A stretch of 64,000 nucleotides of DNA, from NCBI GenBank assembly GCA_002721175.1, contig PBJR01000011.1:65016-129015 (forward strand). The letters are read 5' to 3'. Positions within the stretch are counted from its first letter, which is position 1; each line of letters begins with the position of its first letter. Under the pieces are notes generated by a model. The model did no database searches, was not told the origin of the DNA, and saw only the letters and a program-made list of their open reading frames with translations. This DNA is from Flavobacteriaceae bacterium (GTDB lineage: Bacteria > Bacteroidota > Bacteroidia > Flavobacteriales > Flavobacteriaceae). Below, one piece after another: positions 9,976-20,517 of the stretch. The position numbers were made by a program, and so were the translations under genes.

Positions 9976-10749
9976 TTATTGAATTTCAAGTTGGTGCTTT
10001 AATCCTTTATAGGAATCAAGATCAGCTATTAATGAACCAACTCGCAAATCAGCTTTAATTTTTAATGGAACCTTGTTCCTGTCCGCACTAATCCACAAAG
10101 TCAGACTTTCTTCCTCTTTAAAAACACGATCCGCAACAACATAGGGCCTAAACTTTAAACATTTTATATATCCAAATTTGGTCTTGATTTTATCATGTCC
10201 CAAAAACTTAAGTTTAAAATTATAAATCTCATAATCAAAAAACATTTTTAGTTCAATAGAGCTTCCGACTTCAATATTATTTGTGTCATAATAATTCCTT
10301 AAATAATAATAGGATGATAACATGTCTTGAATATCTGATTGTATAGATGAACTTTTTTTAACCCCAGTTTTGAGGTCGTCAACATGAGCAAGATTCTTTT
10401 CATAATCAAAATAAATAATACGATTTTTAATATGACCACCTTCGTAAATCTTTCGAATAAACTTGTATGGTTTTAATGACTGCTTATCAAAATAACTTTC
10501 ATACCTGTCGTTTACTTTAAAAAAAAACTTTATAGCGCCTGTGGTCCAACCTTTCCCAATTACATGATAAACTGGATTGTTTTTGTATGTAGAATTTTTT
10601 ACTTCCAGAGTTGAATAGCCTGCTTTAAACCAACCACTGTAACTAAGTTTAAACTTTAGCCACTCGCCTGCCTTAAACGACGATTCCTCTTGAGGATAAG
10701 AAATATTAAAAATTATTACAACAATTAGACAAGCTAAGTAATGTCTCAT
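9976..10749 (-). CDS. DUF3108 domain-containing exported protein
   Basis: Signal peptide; FKAGEWLKFKLSYSGWFKAGYSTLEV and LTLWISADRNKVPLKIKADLRVGSLIADL are DUF3108-like. Confidence 0.8.
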   Translation of the reverse strand: MRHYLACLIVVIIFNISYPQEESSFKAGEWLKFKLSYSGWFKAGYSTLEVKNSTYKNNPVYHVIGKGWTTGAIKFFFKVNDRYESYFDKQSLKPYKFIRKIYEGGHIKNRIIYFDYEKNLAHVDDLKTGVKKSSSIQSDIQDMLSSYYYLRNYYDTNNIEVGSSIELKMFFDYEIYNFKLKFLGHDKIKTKFGYIKCLKFRPYVVADRVFKEEESLTLWISADRNKVPLKIKADLRVGSLIADLDSYKGLKHQLEIQ

Positions 10750-10841
10750 TAAAATTTAAATATAAACCTTAACAAATTTGCAATTATTATTTTAAAAGAA
10801 AAACTTGTTTAATCTAATTTTTAAATTGAAACCGTGTTTAC

Positions 10842-13058
10842 TTAAAACCAATAACCTAAATTTATAAAAAATCCGTTAAAATTATTTTTTACAGACCAAT
10901 GATATTTTAGCTCTATTGGACCAAAAAGTGTTTCCAAACCATATCCGAGTGAATATCCATTGTATGTTGGTATCTTCAACCAATCTCCACTTAGAAAAAT
11001 ATTATTGCCTATGTTAGAGAAATTACCGCTAAAGTTCAAATGATGTCGCTTTGTAAATTCATAGTCTGCCACGAAATTAGCTTTAATAAAACTATTCCCT
11101 GAGAGGCTAAAAAAATCATAGCCAAATAAATTGAAATAATTATTTGGTGAATTGTGTGAATAGCCACCAAGTCCAAAGTTTAAACTCGTTATATTATCAT
11201 TACCTATTCTAAAGCCACTATCTAAGCCAATTAGAAAAGAAATATTCCTCTTAAATGAAAAAGCTTTTGATAAATTAGTTCTTATATTAAAAAATTGGCT
11301 GAAATCATCATAATCAAGAGCTGACAAATATAAATCAACATCAGATTCAAACATTAGCCCTGTTGTTGGAAAAAAAATATCATCAAAAGTATCGTACTTA
11401 ATATTACTGTTTAACTTAAAAAACCCTGTGTTTTCAATTTCATAATTTGCTGAAGCTAAAGAAGTACTAGAAGCAGTAATATCTAAAGTTCTCTGCGTTA
11501 CACCAAGTTTTAATGAAAAGTCTTTAGTCAATAATGTTTCAACGAAAAAACTAGCTGTCAAATCAGAAATTTCTGTAGGGATTCTATTATCAATTTGAGT
11601 TGAAAATATAGGGTCAAAAAATATTGGATTAATATTATATTGAAATGAAAGATACTTTAAGTTAAATCCTATGCTCCAATAAAACCCCTTGTCAATATAA
11701 TAATCAAAATTAAATCTCGAATTGTCTCCTAAAATAAAGTCTAAGGACAAAACATCGTTTTTGAGTAATAACTGTTTTTTTGTTAAGTTCAACAGTACTG
11801 AACTTTTAAAAACTTGATCATAATGAATACCAAATTTTAATAAAGCAGTATTTGTTGTTTCTTTAATATAACCCCGAAGGTTGTAAGTTTGGGGTTTATC
11901 AGATTTGAATTCATATCGAAAACTATCAAAGTTATTTGTTGCAAGTAGATTATTGACCCCATTACTAAAGTCATTAAAGCTAACAACATCGCCGCGCCTA
12001 AATCTCAACTTCCCAAAAATATATGAATCAGTATATTTCTTATTCCCAATGATTTCAACTCTATTAAACTTAATTGAATCCAGTGGTCTGATCTCCTTAG
12101 GTTTTTTTACAAAATTCTGAGATTTAGCGACATTGATTAAATCAGCCAAAAAGGGCTCTACAGATTTTTGCCCTTGTTTTATAATTTTTGACCCCTTATT
12201 AAATGATATAATAGAGAAACTACTTACATCAGGTTCTATAAAAATATCGGTGTCTTGTATCTTTTCTAAGAGTTCTTTTTTGGTTCTGAAGTTATTGATT
12301 TGGGTAAAAATATCTGATATTGATTTAATTTCCTCCTTGGATAATAAATCTGCTTCAACATTAACTCCAATAATTAAATCCAAGTTTTTGTTTTTTAAAT
12401 ATTCAACTGGGTAATTATTTGAAATTCCACCATCCATCATTAATAAACCATTTCGCTCTACAGGCTGAAACAAGGAAGGTAATGTGCTGCTGATTAAAAT
12501 TGCTTCTGCTAGATTACCTTCTTCTAACAATATTGTCGAACCTGTTTCCATATCAGTAGCAGTGCAAAAAAATGGAATTGGAAGTCTATTAAATTCTGAA
12601 ATTGAATTTACGTCCATTGTTAATTTTGTAAATAAATTAAATAGGTTTTGTCCTCTTGATATCGAAGTCGGTAATTTAATTTTAAAATTATCTATTGGAA
12701 GAGATAATCCATACTTTTCATAATTTTTCCTTTCATAGAATGTTCTAGATGGACGAGGAACTTTATCAACAAGTAAAATATCAAAATCAATCCCTGAGAA
12801 AATTGAATCAAGTTGCTTTCCAGAATAACCACATGCATAAAGTCCTCCAACTGCAGCACCCATGCTAGTACCGCCAATATAATCAACTCTAACTCCCAAG
12901 CTGTCTATAAACTTTAAAACCCCGATATGAGCTAAACCCTTAGCTCCACCTCCGCTTAAAACCAATCCAACCCTTGGATTATATTTTGAATTACTTTGGC
13001 CAAGACAAGTTGCCGAAAATAAAGCGAATGCAATGAAAAATATTAAATTAAACTTCAT
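10842..13058 (-). CDS. Patatin-like phospholipase fused to POTRA/Omp85-type beta-barrel
   Basis: RVGLVLSGGGAKGLAHIGVL (oxyanion GGGxKG), GGTSMG (GxSxG), MDGGISNNYPV (DGG); C-terminal beta-barrel ending INLGYWF. Confidence 0.9.
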   Translation of the reverse strand: MKFNLIFFIAFALFSATCLGQSNSKYNPRVGLVLSGGGAKGLAHIGVLKFIDSLGVRVDYIGGTSMGAAVGGLYACGYSGKQLDSIFSGIDFDILLVDKVPRPSRTFYERKNYEKYGLSLPIDNFKIKLPTSISRGQNLFNLFTKLTMDVNSISEFNRLPIPFFCTATDMETGSTILLEEGNLAEAILISSTLPSLFQPVERNGLLMMDGGISNNYPVEYLKNKNLDLIIGVNVEADLLSKEEIKSISDIFTQINNFRTKKELLEKIQDTDIFIEPDVSSFSIISFNKGSKIIKQGQKSVEPFLADLINVAKSQNFVKKPKEIRPLDSIKFNRVEIIGNKKYTDSYIFGKLRFRRGDVVSFNDFSNGVNNLLATNNFDSFRYEFKSDKPQTYNLRGYIKETTNTALLKFGIHYDQVFKSSVLLNLTKKQLLLKNDVLSLDFILGDNSRFNFDYYIDKGFYWSIGFNLKYLSFQYNINPIFFDPIFSTQIDNRIPTEISDLTASFFVETLLTKDFSLKLGVTQRTLDITASSTSLASANYEIENTGFFKLNSNIKYDTFDDIFFPTTGLMFESDVDLYLSALDYDDFSQFFNIRTNLSKAFSFKRNISFLIGLDSGFRIGNDNITSLNFGLGGYSHNSPNNYFNLFGYDFFSLSGNSFIKANFVADYEFTKRHHLNFSGNFSNIGNNIFLSGDWLKIPTYNGYSLGYGLETLFGPIELKYHWSVKNNFNGFFINLGYWF

Positions 13059-14887
13059 TTACTAGAATTATAATAATTATAAATAATTTGAGCTTTTTTA
13101 AATCCTACAGATTCTTCTAATTCATCAATTTTTAAAGACGAAATTCGCTTTACAGATTTGAATTCTTGCAATAATTTGATTTTAGTTTTCTCACCAATCC
13201 CTGATATAGATTCTAATTCAGAGATAAGTGCCGACTTACTCCTTTTATTTCTGTGATGTTTTATACTAAAACGATGAGCCTCATTTCTTAATTTTTGAAT
13301 AATTTTCAAACTTTCACTTTTTTTATCCAAATAAAGCGGTATTGGATCATTAGGATAAAACAACTCTTCAAGTCTCTTTGCAATTCCAATTACAGATACC
13401 TTGGATTGAAGTTTTAATTGTTTTAAACTTTTCATTGCAGCTGATAATTGTCCCTTACCTCCGTCAACTATTATTAATTGGGGCAATGATTTGTCTTCCA
13501 TAAGGAGTCGTTTATATCTTCTGTAAATGACCTCTTCCATAGATTTAAAATCATCAGGTCCATTAACAGTTTTTAAATTAAAATGCCTGTAATCAGCCTT
13601 ACTAGGCTTTCCATTTTTGAATACTACACAGGCAGACACAGGATTTGTGCCTTGTATATTTGAATTATCAAAACATTCAATATGAACAGGTAAAAAAGGT
13701 AATTTAAGATCTGATTTTAATTGAGAGAGAATTCTATTAAAATGCCTTTCAGGGTCTGTAATTCTAACTTGTTTTAATCGCTCTAGCCGATGATATTTAG
13801 CATTTCGCAAAGAAAGGTTGATAAGGTCTTTCTTTTCTCCAGCTTTAGGAACAATTAATTTTAAATGGCCTGTATTTTCAAGGTTGAATGGTAAGTAAAT
13901 TTCCTTGGAACTAAGTCTAAAACGTTGCCTAATTTCAGTTATAGCAATTAATAAAAGTTCTGAGTCAGTTTCATTTAATTTTTTTTTAAGCTCAAGAGTG
14001 TGTGACCTTATTATAGATCCATGAGATAATTGAAGAAAGTTGATATATGCGTAGCTCTCATCGCTTACTATAGTGTAAACTTCAACGTTACTTATTTTGG
14101 GGTTTACAATCGTAGACTTTGACTGGTAATTTTCTAAAATTGAAATCTTTTCTTTAAAAGCCTGAGCTTCCTCAAATTTTTTTAAGTTTGATAGTTTAAG
14201 CATCTCTTGTACTAATGATTTTTTAATTCCCCCAAATTTGCCATTTAATATTTGCCTGACATAATATATGTTGTTACTATAATTTTTCTCAGAAATATAA
14301 TCAGGTGTTAAATTTTTAGGCTTAGATGCAAAACCTAAAACCAGAAAATGACCATTATGACTGTGTGTTTTTAGAAAGATCTCATTTTCAGGACTATCTA
14401 TTTTTTTTTTTGATAAATTATAATTTTCAAGTCGAATAGGATAAATAGATTTTATCAAATTAATAATTGTACTTACTACCTTGACACTTGCGTAAGGACC
14501 AAAATATTCGGACCCATCATCAATAAATTTCCTAGTCGAAATTATTCTTGGAAAACGTTCATTTTTTATGCAAATCCATGGATAAGATTTATCGTCTTTC
14601 AAAAGAACATTGTATTTGGGTTGATACTTTTTTATAAGATTATTTTCTAGAAGTAATGCATCAGTTTCTGTATTGACTATAATATGTTTTATATCGTGAA
14701 TTTTTTTTACTAATACATCTGTTTTTTTGTGAGTGTGCTTGTTGTGAAAATAAGATCTTACTCGTTTGCTGATATTTTTTGCCTTTCCAATGTAAATTAC
14801 TTTACCTTTGATGTCAAAAAATTGATAAACACCTGGAGTATCAGGTAGTGTTTTAAGCTGAATATCAATAGTCTTACTAAGCATCAT
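13055..14887 (-). CDS. uvrC: Excinuclease ABC subunit C
   Basis: GIY-YIG N-terminus (PGVYQFFDIKGKVIYIGKAKNISKRVRSYF), IECFDNSNIQGTNPVSACVVF, LIIVDGGKGQLSAA, C-terminal HhH. Overlaps the downstream gene by 4 nt. Confidence 0.97.
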   Translation of the reverse strand: MMLSKTIDIQLKTLPDTPGVYQFFDIKGKVIYIGKAKNISKRVRSYFHNKHTHKKTDVLVKKIHDIKHIIVNTETDALLLENNLIKKYQPKYNVLLKDDKSYPWICIKNERFPRIISTRKFIDDGSEYFGPYASVKVVSTIINLIKSIYPIRLENYNLSKKKIDSPENEIFLKTHSHNGHFLVLGFASKPKNLTPDYISEKNYSNNIYYVRQILNGKFGGIKKSLVQEMLKLSNLKKFEEAQAFKEKISILENYQSKSTIVNPKISNVEVYTIVSDESYAYINFLQLSHGSIIRSHTLELKKKLNETDSELLLIAITEIRQRFRLSSKEIYLPFNLENTGHLKLIVPKAGEKKDLINLSLRNAKYHRLERLKQVRITDPERHFNRILSQLKSDLKLPFLPVHIECFDNSNIQGTNPVSACVVFKNGKPSKADYRHFNLKTVNGPDDFKSMEEVIYRRYKRLLMEDKSLPQLIIVDGGKGQLSAAMKSLKQLKLQSKVSVIGIAKRLEELFYPNDPIPLYLDKKSESLKIIQKLRNEAHRFSIKHHRNKRSKSALISELESISGIGEKTKIKLLQEFKSVKRISSLKIDELEESVGFKKAQIIYNYYNSSK

Positions 14888-14971
14888 ATCAAAGGTATAT
14901 TAATTATGATTATAGTAAAAATTGATTTAGCATTTTTAGTATATTGTTTAAAAATTTAATCAAGTTGATTA

Positions 14972-15847
14972 ATGAATATTGTTATTCTGTCAAGAAATAA
15001 AAATTTATTTTCCACTAAAAGATTAGTTGAAGAAGCTGAGGCTAGAGGCCATATTGTTGAAGTGATTGATCCTTTAAATTGTGATTTAATAATTGAAAAA
15101 GAAAAGCCTACAGTTTACTATGAAAATAAGTTTTTAGACTATGTTGATGCTATAATACCAAGAATAGGTGCCTCAGTTACTTTTTACGGTTGTGCTGTTG
15201 TTCGTCAATTTGAGATGATGAATATTTTTTCTACCGTCTCTTCTGAAGCAATTGTACGCTCAAGAGATAAATTGAGAAGTTTCCAGTATTTGTCTAGGGC
15301 TGGTATTGATATGCCTAAAACAGCATTTACTAACTACACAAAAGATGCTGAAGAAGTTGTTGAGCATGTTGGTGGTACACCTGTAGTAATAAAATTATTA
15401 GAAGGTACTCAAGGACTAGGGGTTGTTTTAGCTGAATCAAAAAATGCAGCAGAATCAGTTTTAGAGGCATTCAACGGTCTTCAAGCTAGGGCATTAGTTC
15501 AAGAGTATATTGGAGAATCTAAAGGAGTGGATATTCGCGCATTTATAGTTGACGGACAAGTAGTTGGAGCAATGAAGCGTTACGGAAAACCAGGCGAATT
15601 TAGGTCTAACTTACATCGGGGTGGTTCGTTTGAATATTACAGAATGAGTGAACCTGAACTCAGAATTGCAATGAAATCTGCACGCCAACTAAACTTACCA
15701 ATTTGTGGAGTAGATTTATTAAAATCCAATCGAGGACCACTAATATTAGAGATAAACTCTACACCTGGTTTAGAGGGCATTGAGGGATGCACCAAAAAAA
15801 ATATTGCTAAAGCCATAATTACCTTCATTGAAAGAAATAAAAAATAA
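14972..15847 (+). CDS. rimK: Ribosomal protein S6--L-glutamate ligase-like ATP-grasp protein
   Basis: MNIVILSRNKNLFSTKRLVEEAEARGH..., IPRIGASVTFYG, KLLEGTQGLGVVLAE, GVDLLKSNRGPLILEINSTPGLEGIE: RimK hallmarks. Confidence 0.93.
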   Translation: MNIVILSRNKNLFSTKRLVEEAEARGHIVEVIDPLNCDLIIEKEKPTVYYENKFLDYVDAIIPRIGASVTFYGCAVVRQFEMMNIFSTVSSEAIVRSRDKLRSFQYLSRAGIDMPKTAFTNYTKDAEEVVEHVGGTPVVIKLLEGTQGLGVVLAESKNAAESVLEAFNGLQARALVQEYIGESKGVDIRAFIVDGQVVGAMKRYGKPGEFRSNLHRGGSFEYYRMSEPELRIAMKSARQLNLPICGVDLLKSNRGPLILEINSTPGLEGIEGCTKKNIAKAIITFIERNKK

Positions 15848-15866
15848 AAATGATTAAATGGCAACT

Positions 15867-16244
15867 TTATTTTTGCATATTTTTTGCTTCAATACTTAAA
15901 GTTGCGTGAGGAACAAGTTCCAACCTTTTTTTATTTATAAGTTTTCCTGTAACTCGACAAATACCATATGTTTTATTTTGAATTCTGATAAGGGCATTTT
16001 TTAAATCTCGGATGAATTTCTCTTGTCGTATAGCTAGTTGTGCATTTGACTCTTTACTCATTACCTGACTCCCTTCATCAAATGCCTTAAATGTTGGTGA
16101 AGTATCTTCAGTTCCATTATTTAAATCATTCATATACGCACTTTTAATCAGTTCCAAGTCGTGCTGGGCCTTTTCAATTTTATTTTCAATTAATAATTTG
16201 AATTTTTTTAAATCATTATCTGAATATTTATTTGTTTTTGCCAT
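15867..16244 (-). CDS. TraR/DksA family protein with degenerate zinc finger
   Basis: Coiled-coil N-terminus followed by KTYGICRVTGKLINKKRLELVPHATLSIEAKNM; only one Cys in the zinc-finger segment. Confidence 0.85.
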   Translation of the reverse strand: MAKTNKYSDNDLKKFKLLIENKIEKAQHDLELIKSAYMNDLNNGTEDTSPTFKAFDEGSQVMSKESNAQLAIRQEKFIRDLKNALIRIQNKTYGICRVTGKLINKKRLELVPHATLSIEAKNMQK

Positions 16245-16251
16245 AATTTTT

Positions 16252-19200
16252 CTATTTATCGATTTTGTCTATAAATATCTTCGTTGAAATATCATCAAAT
16301 CGAACTTCAATACCTGCATCAAGATGTGATACAATTTCAATTTTTTCTGACAAAGTCTCATCTTTAATATAATTTAAATTACCATTAACAGCATTATAAA
16401 CTTTTTCTTCATTTTTTATGAAGATATTAATTTTATCGGTTACATCAAAGCCTAAATCTTTTCTATAATTTTGAATTCTATTAACAAGCTCTCTTGCAAT
16501 TCCCTCATATCTTAATTCCTTGGTTATTTGAACATCAAGTGCTACTGTCATGCCTCTATCACTAGCAACAATACAACCATCAATATCTTTAAAGGATATA
16601 ATTACATCATCCTTTTCTAAAATAGCGCTTTGCCCATTGATTTCAATTTCAATTGAACCATTTTCTTCAAAATCTTGAATTGTTCTAGAATCAAATCCTT
16701 CGATCAGTTTAGCCAATTCATTAATACCCCTACCAAATCGTGGTCCTAAAAGCTTAAAATTAGGTTTAATTTGTTTAACAATAATTTCCGATGTACTTCC
16801 CAGAAGTTCAATTTCTTTTACGTTGACCTCATGCTTAATTAGATCACCTACGGCCTCTAAATCTCTTTTATGTTCATCAGAATTTATCGGAATCATAATT
16901 TTTTGTAATGGCTGCCTTACCTTAATTTTTTCTTTTGCTCTGAGAGATAAAACAAGTGAAGAAATTAATTGAGCAGTAGACATCTTGTTCTGTAAATCTT
17001 TATCTATAAGTTTTAAATTAGGTTTCGGGAATTTAGAGAGGTGTACACTTAGATTGGTTTCAAACGCTGTGTTTTGATTCAAATCTAAATATAAAGAATC
17101 CATAAAAAATGGAGCTATTGGAGCAGCTAATTTGGAAATAGTTAAAATACATTCAAATAGAGTTTGATAAGCTGAAATCTTATCTTGGCTCAACTTACCT
17201 TTCCAAAATCTTCTTCTTGAAAGACGAACATACCAATTACTTAAATGTTCTTGTGTGAAAAATGAAATATTCCTTGCTGCCTTTGTAGGTTCATAGTTAG
17301 AATAGTTTGAGTCAACTTTTTCTATAAGAGTATTTAATTCAGATATAATCCAACAATCTATTTCAGGTCTATTTTTGTATTTAATCTGATCTAAAGAATT
17401 ATCAAAATTATCGATGTTAGCATAAAGTGTAAAAAACGAATAAGTATTGTAAAGAGTACCAAAAAACTTTCTCTGTACCTCTCCAACTCCCTCAACATCA
17501 AATTTTAAATTATCCCATGGGTTTGCATTAGCAATCATATACCACCTAGTTGCATCTGGGCCAAAAGCTTTTAAAACTTTAAATGGATCTATTGCATTAC
17601 CAAGTCTCTTTGACATTTTTTGACCATTCTTGTCAAGAACTAGTCCATTAGAAATGACGTTTTTGTAAGCAACTGACCCAAATACAATTGAACTAATCGC
17701 ATGTAAAGTATAAAACCATCCTCTTGTCTGGTCAACTCCTTCTGCAATGAAGTCAGCAGGAAAAGCTTTGCCTTCATTGATCAAATCACTATTCTCAAAT
17801 GGATAGTGCCATTGCGCATAAGGCATACTGCCTGAATCAAACCAAACATCAATTAAATCACTTTCTCTATACATTGGTTGACCATTGGTCGAAATCAATA
17901 CTATATCGTCAACAATATTTTTATGTAAATCAACTTTGGAATAATTAAAGTTTGAATAGTCCCCAACAATGAAGTCATCGAACATTGGTTCACTCATGAC
18001 TCCAGCTTCTACTGCTTTTTCTATCTCGTTTTTAATTTCTTCAATTGACCCTATACAAATTTCTTCTTTGCCATCTTTAGTCCTCCATATTGGTAGGGGT
18101 ATACCCCAATAGCGAGACCTTGATAAATTCCAATCGTTAGCATTTGAAAGCCAGTTACCAAAGCGACCCTCTCCTGTACTCTTTGGCTTCCAGTTTATAT
18201 TATGATTTAATTTAAACATTTCCGATTTTATATCATTGATCTTGATAAACCAAGAATCAAGAGGATAATATAAGATTGGTTTATCTGTTCTCCAACAATT
18301 TGGATAACTATGCTTATACTTTTCAACTTTAAATGCTTTATTTTCTATTTTTAATTTTATTGCAATCTGAACATCAACTGATTTTTTAGGAGCATTATTA
18401 TCTTTGTAGTATTGGTTTTTAACATATTGACCGGCAAAATCTGTAACTTCATTTCTAAAACGCCCTTGTAAATCAACAAGCGGTACTAGGTTTCCAAATT
18501 TATCTTTTACTAACATTGGTGGAATTTCAGGATTAGCTTGTTTTGCAGCTATTGCATCGTCAGCACCAAAAGTGGGTGCGGTATGTACAATCCCTGTACC
18601 ATCTTCCACATTAACGAAATCAGCTGATATTACACGAAAAGCATTTTCTGCATTCTCATGAGGTAAACAATAATCCATCAGCTGGTGATACTTAACACCC
18701 ACAAGCACATCTCCAAGAAATGTATCAGAAACATAATAAGGTATTTGTTTATCACCAGAGTTATATAATTTTAAAATTTTTTCATCATCAACTCTAACAA
18801 AATTACTATTAAATTGCTTCTCTAATAAGTCTGTTGCCAATATCACATTAATAGATTTGAAAGTGTATTGATTATATGTTTTAACTAAAACATATTTTAT
18901 TTTTAAACCAACTGTGAGTGCTGTATTGCTGGGAAGTGTCCAAGGAGTAGTGGTCCATGCTAAAAAATAAATTTTCCCCTTATCCTTTAATATATTTGGT
19001 AATGTTTCGTCTAAAGCTAAAAATTGAGCTACAACTGTTGTATCAGTAATATCTTGGTAAGTCCCTGGTTGGTTTAGTTCATGAGAGCTCAAACCAGTTC
19101 CGGCTTTTGGAGAATAGGGCTGAACTGTATAACCCTTGTAAAGTAAATTTTTGTCATAAATCTGCTTTAAAAGCCACCAAACACTTTCCATATATTTTGA

Positions 19201-19662
19201 ATCATAAGTGACATATGGATTGTTTGTGTCTATCCAGTATCCCATCTTTATGGTCAGGTCGTTCCAGACATGAGTGTAACGCATTACAGCTTCTTTGCAG
19301 GCATTATTGTAATCCTCTATGGAGATAGATTTACCAATATCTTCCTTTGTTATTTGCAACTCCTTTTCAACACCAAGTTCAATTGGGAGTCCGTGTGTAT
19401 CCCATCCTGCCTTTCTTTCTACTCTGTAGCCTTTCATGGTTTTGTAGCGTGGGAAAATATCTTTGATTGTGCGAGCTAAAACATGATGGATTCCAGGTAA
19501 CCCATTTGCAGAGGGTGGGCCTTCAAAAAAAACATATGGTTTTTCTTTATCTCTTTCAGAAACACTCTTTTCAAAAATTTTATGAGTCGCCCAATGATTA
19601 AGAATTTTATCTGCTATTCTAGATAAATCTAATTTTTCGTAATTAGGGAATATTGCTTTCAT
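16252..19662 (-). CDS. ileS: Isoleucyl-tRNA synthetase
   Basis: FFEGPPSANGLPGIHHVLARTIKD (HIGH-like), GWDTHGLPIE, WTTTPWTLPSNTAL, KMSKRLGNAIDP (KMSKS-like). Confidence 0.98.
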   Translation of the reverse strand: MKAIFPNYEKLDLSRIADKILNHWATHKIFEKSVSERDKEKPYVFFEGPPSANGLPGIHHVLARTIKDIFPRYKTMKGYRVERKAGWDTHGLPIELGVEKELQITKEDIGKSISIEDYNNACKEAVMRYTHVWNDLTIKMGYWIDTNNPYVTYDSKYMESVWWLLKQIYDKNLLYKGYTVQPYSPKAGTGLSSHELNQPGTYQDITDTTVVAQFLALDETLPNILKDKGKIYFLAWTTTPWTLPSNTALTVGLKIKYVLVKTYNQYTFKSINVILATDLLEKQFNSNFVRVDDEKILKLYNSGDKQIPYYVSDTFLGDVLVGVKYHQLMDYCLPHENAENAFRVISADFVNVEDGTGIVHTAPTFGADDAIAAKQANPEIPPMLVKDKFGNLVPLVDLQGRFRNEVTDFAGQYVKNQYYKDNNAPKKSVDVQIAIKLKIENKAFKVEKYKHSYPNCWRTDKPILYYPLDSWFIKINDIKSEMFKLNHNINWKPKSTGEGRFGNWLSNANDWNLSRSRYWGIPLPIWRTKDGKEEICIGSIEEIKNEIEKAVEAGVMSEPMFDDFIVGDYSNFNYSKVDLHKNIVDDIVLISTNGQPMYRESDLIDVWFDSGSMPYAQWHYPFENSDLINEGKAFPADFIAEGVDQTRGWFYTLHAISSIVFGSVAYKNVISNGLVLDKNGQKMSKRLGNAIDPFKVLKAFGPDATRWYMIANANPWDNLKFDVEGVGEVQRKFFGTLYNTYSFFTLYANIDNFDNSLDQIKYKNRPEIDCWIISELNTLIEKVDSNYSNYEPTKAARNISFFTQEHLSNWYVRLSRRRFWKGKLSQDKISAYQTLFECILTISKLAAPIAPFFMDSLYLDLNQNTAFETNLSVHLSKFPKPNLKLIDKDLQNKMSTAQLISSLVLSLRAKEKIKVRQPLQKIMIPINSDEHKRDLEAVGDLIKHEVNVKEIELLGSTSEIIVKQIKPNFKLLGPRFGRGINELAKLIEGFDSRTIQDFEENGSIEIEINGQSAILEKDDVIISFKDIDGCIVASDRGMTVALDVQITKELRYEGIARELVNRIQNYRKDLGFDVTDKINIFIKNEEKVYNAVNGNLNYIKDETLSEKIEIVSHLDAGIEVRFDDISTKIFIDKIDK

Positions 19663-19763
19663 TTGTTCTCACTGAAGGGTAAAATTAATAAATTTTAGTA
19701 TAATTTAAATTTACCAATAAAGTAATTTAAAGATATTGAAGTTGAAATAATAATCTAATTTTT

Positions 19764-20444
19764 TTATAATACATAAAAAATAAGTCCAACTTTTAAAATC
19801 CTTATTTTTAAAGGACTTGTTCCAATATTGGCGTTATCAAAAATTGGATTCAAGCCATAATAAATGAATGTATTCCAATTATTATATCCAGCGCTCATTG
19901 TTAATCCGTATTGCCACTTTTTTAGATCTATATTTGTTATGGATATTGACTCATTATAGGACTTAAAAAATGCTCGACTATTTAATAGGTAACTAGCCTT
20001 TAATCCCGCATAAATTCTCCAAAATTTATATAATTTATTATTTGAAGTTCGCCACCGAAATTCTAAGGGAATTTCCAACGCTTGAAAGGAAAATCTGTTT
20101 TTTTCAAAATCTTGATTTAAAAGAATTTCATAATTAAATGAGTCTTCGAATTGATCAGTAATTTTTAAATTTTGAACGAATACATTTAGTGAGTAGCCTA
20201 ATCCAATGGCGATTGCTCTGTTCCGTTTGCTATTTATAGGAAAATCCCGAATAAATCCAGCTCTAAAGCCTGGGGAAAAATTAGTTTGAATTAGTTCATC
20301 GGGGCTATTTAAAAATGTATTGTAAGTTATAGCAAAGTATATTTGGTCCTCTCTATATAAAGAATCAATTGTTTGATCAATAATTCCCTGTGAGTTTATA
20401 AAAAAAGGCATAGCTAACAAAAAAAATATAAAGCTTTTCTTCAT
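19764..20444 (-). CDS. Outer-membrane beta-barrel (porin/PorT-like) protein
   Basis: ORF 19764..20477; internal ATG (MKKSFIFFLLAMPFFINSQG) at 20444 gives a proper signal peptide, and the longer start would lie inside a terminator hairpin. Confidence 0.75.
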   Translation of the reverse strand: MKKSFIFFLLAMPFFINSQGIIDQTIDSLYREDQIYFAITYNTFLNSPDELIQTNFSPGFRAGFIRDFPINSKRNRAIAIGLGYSLNVFVQNLKITDQFEDSFNYEILLNQDFEKNRFSFQALEIPLEFRWRTSNNKLYKFWRIYAGLKASYLLNSRAFFKSYNESISITNIDLKKWQYGLTMSAGYNNWNTFIYYGLNPIFDNANIGTSPLKIRILKVGLIFYVL

Positions 20445-20465
20445 AAGTATTTTATTAAATTGACT

Positions 20466-20492
20466 AAAAAAAGGCATTCTTTATTGAATGCC
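20466..20492 (-). terminator. Rho-independent terminator after second exbD
   Basis: GGCATTC (20473-20479) / GAATGCC (20486-20492) followed on minus strand by T7. Confidence 0.8.
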
Positions 20493-20517
20493 TCAGAATC
20501 TTAAACACATAAACAGG

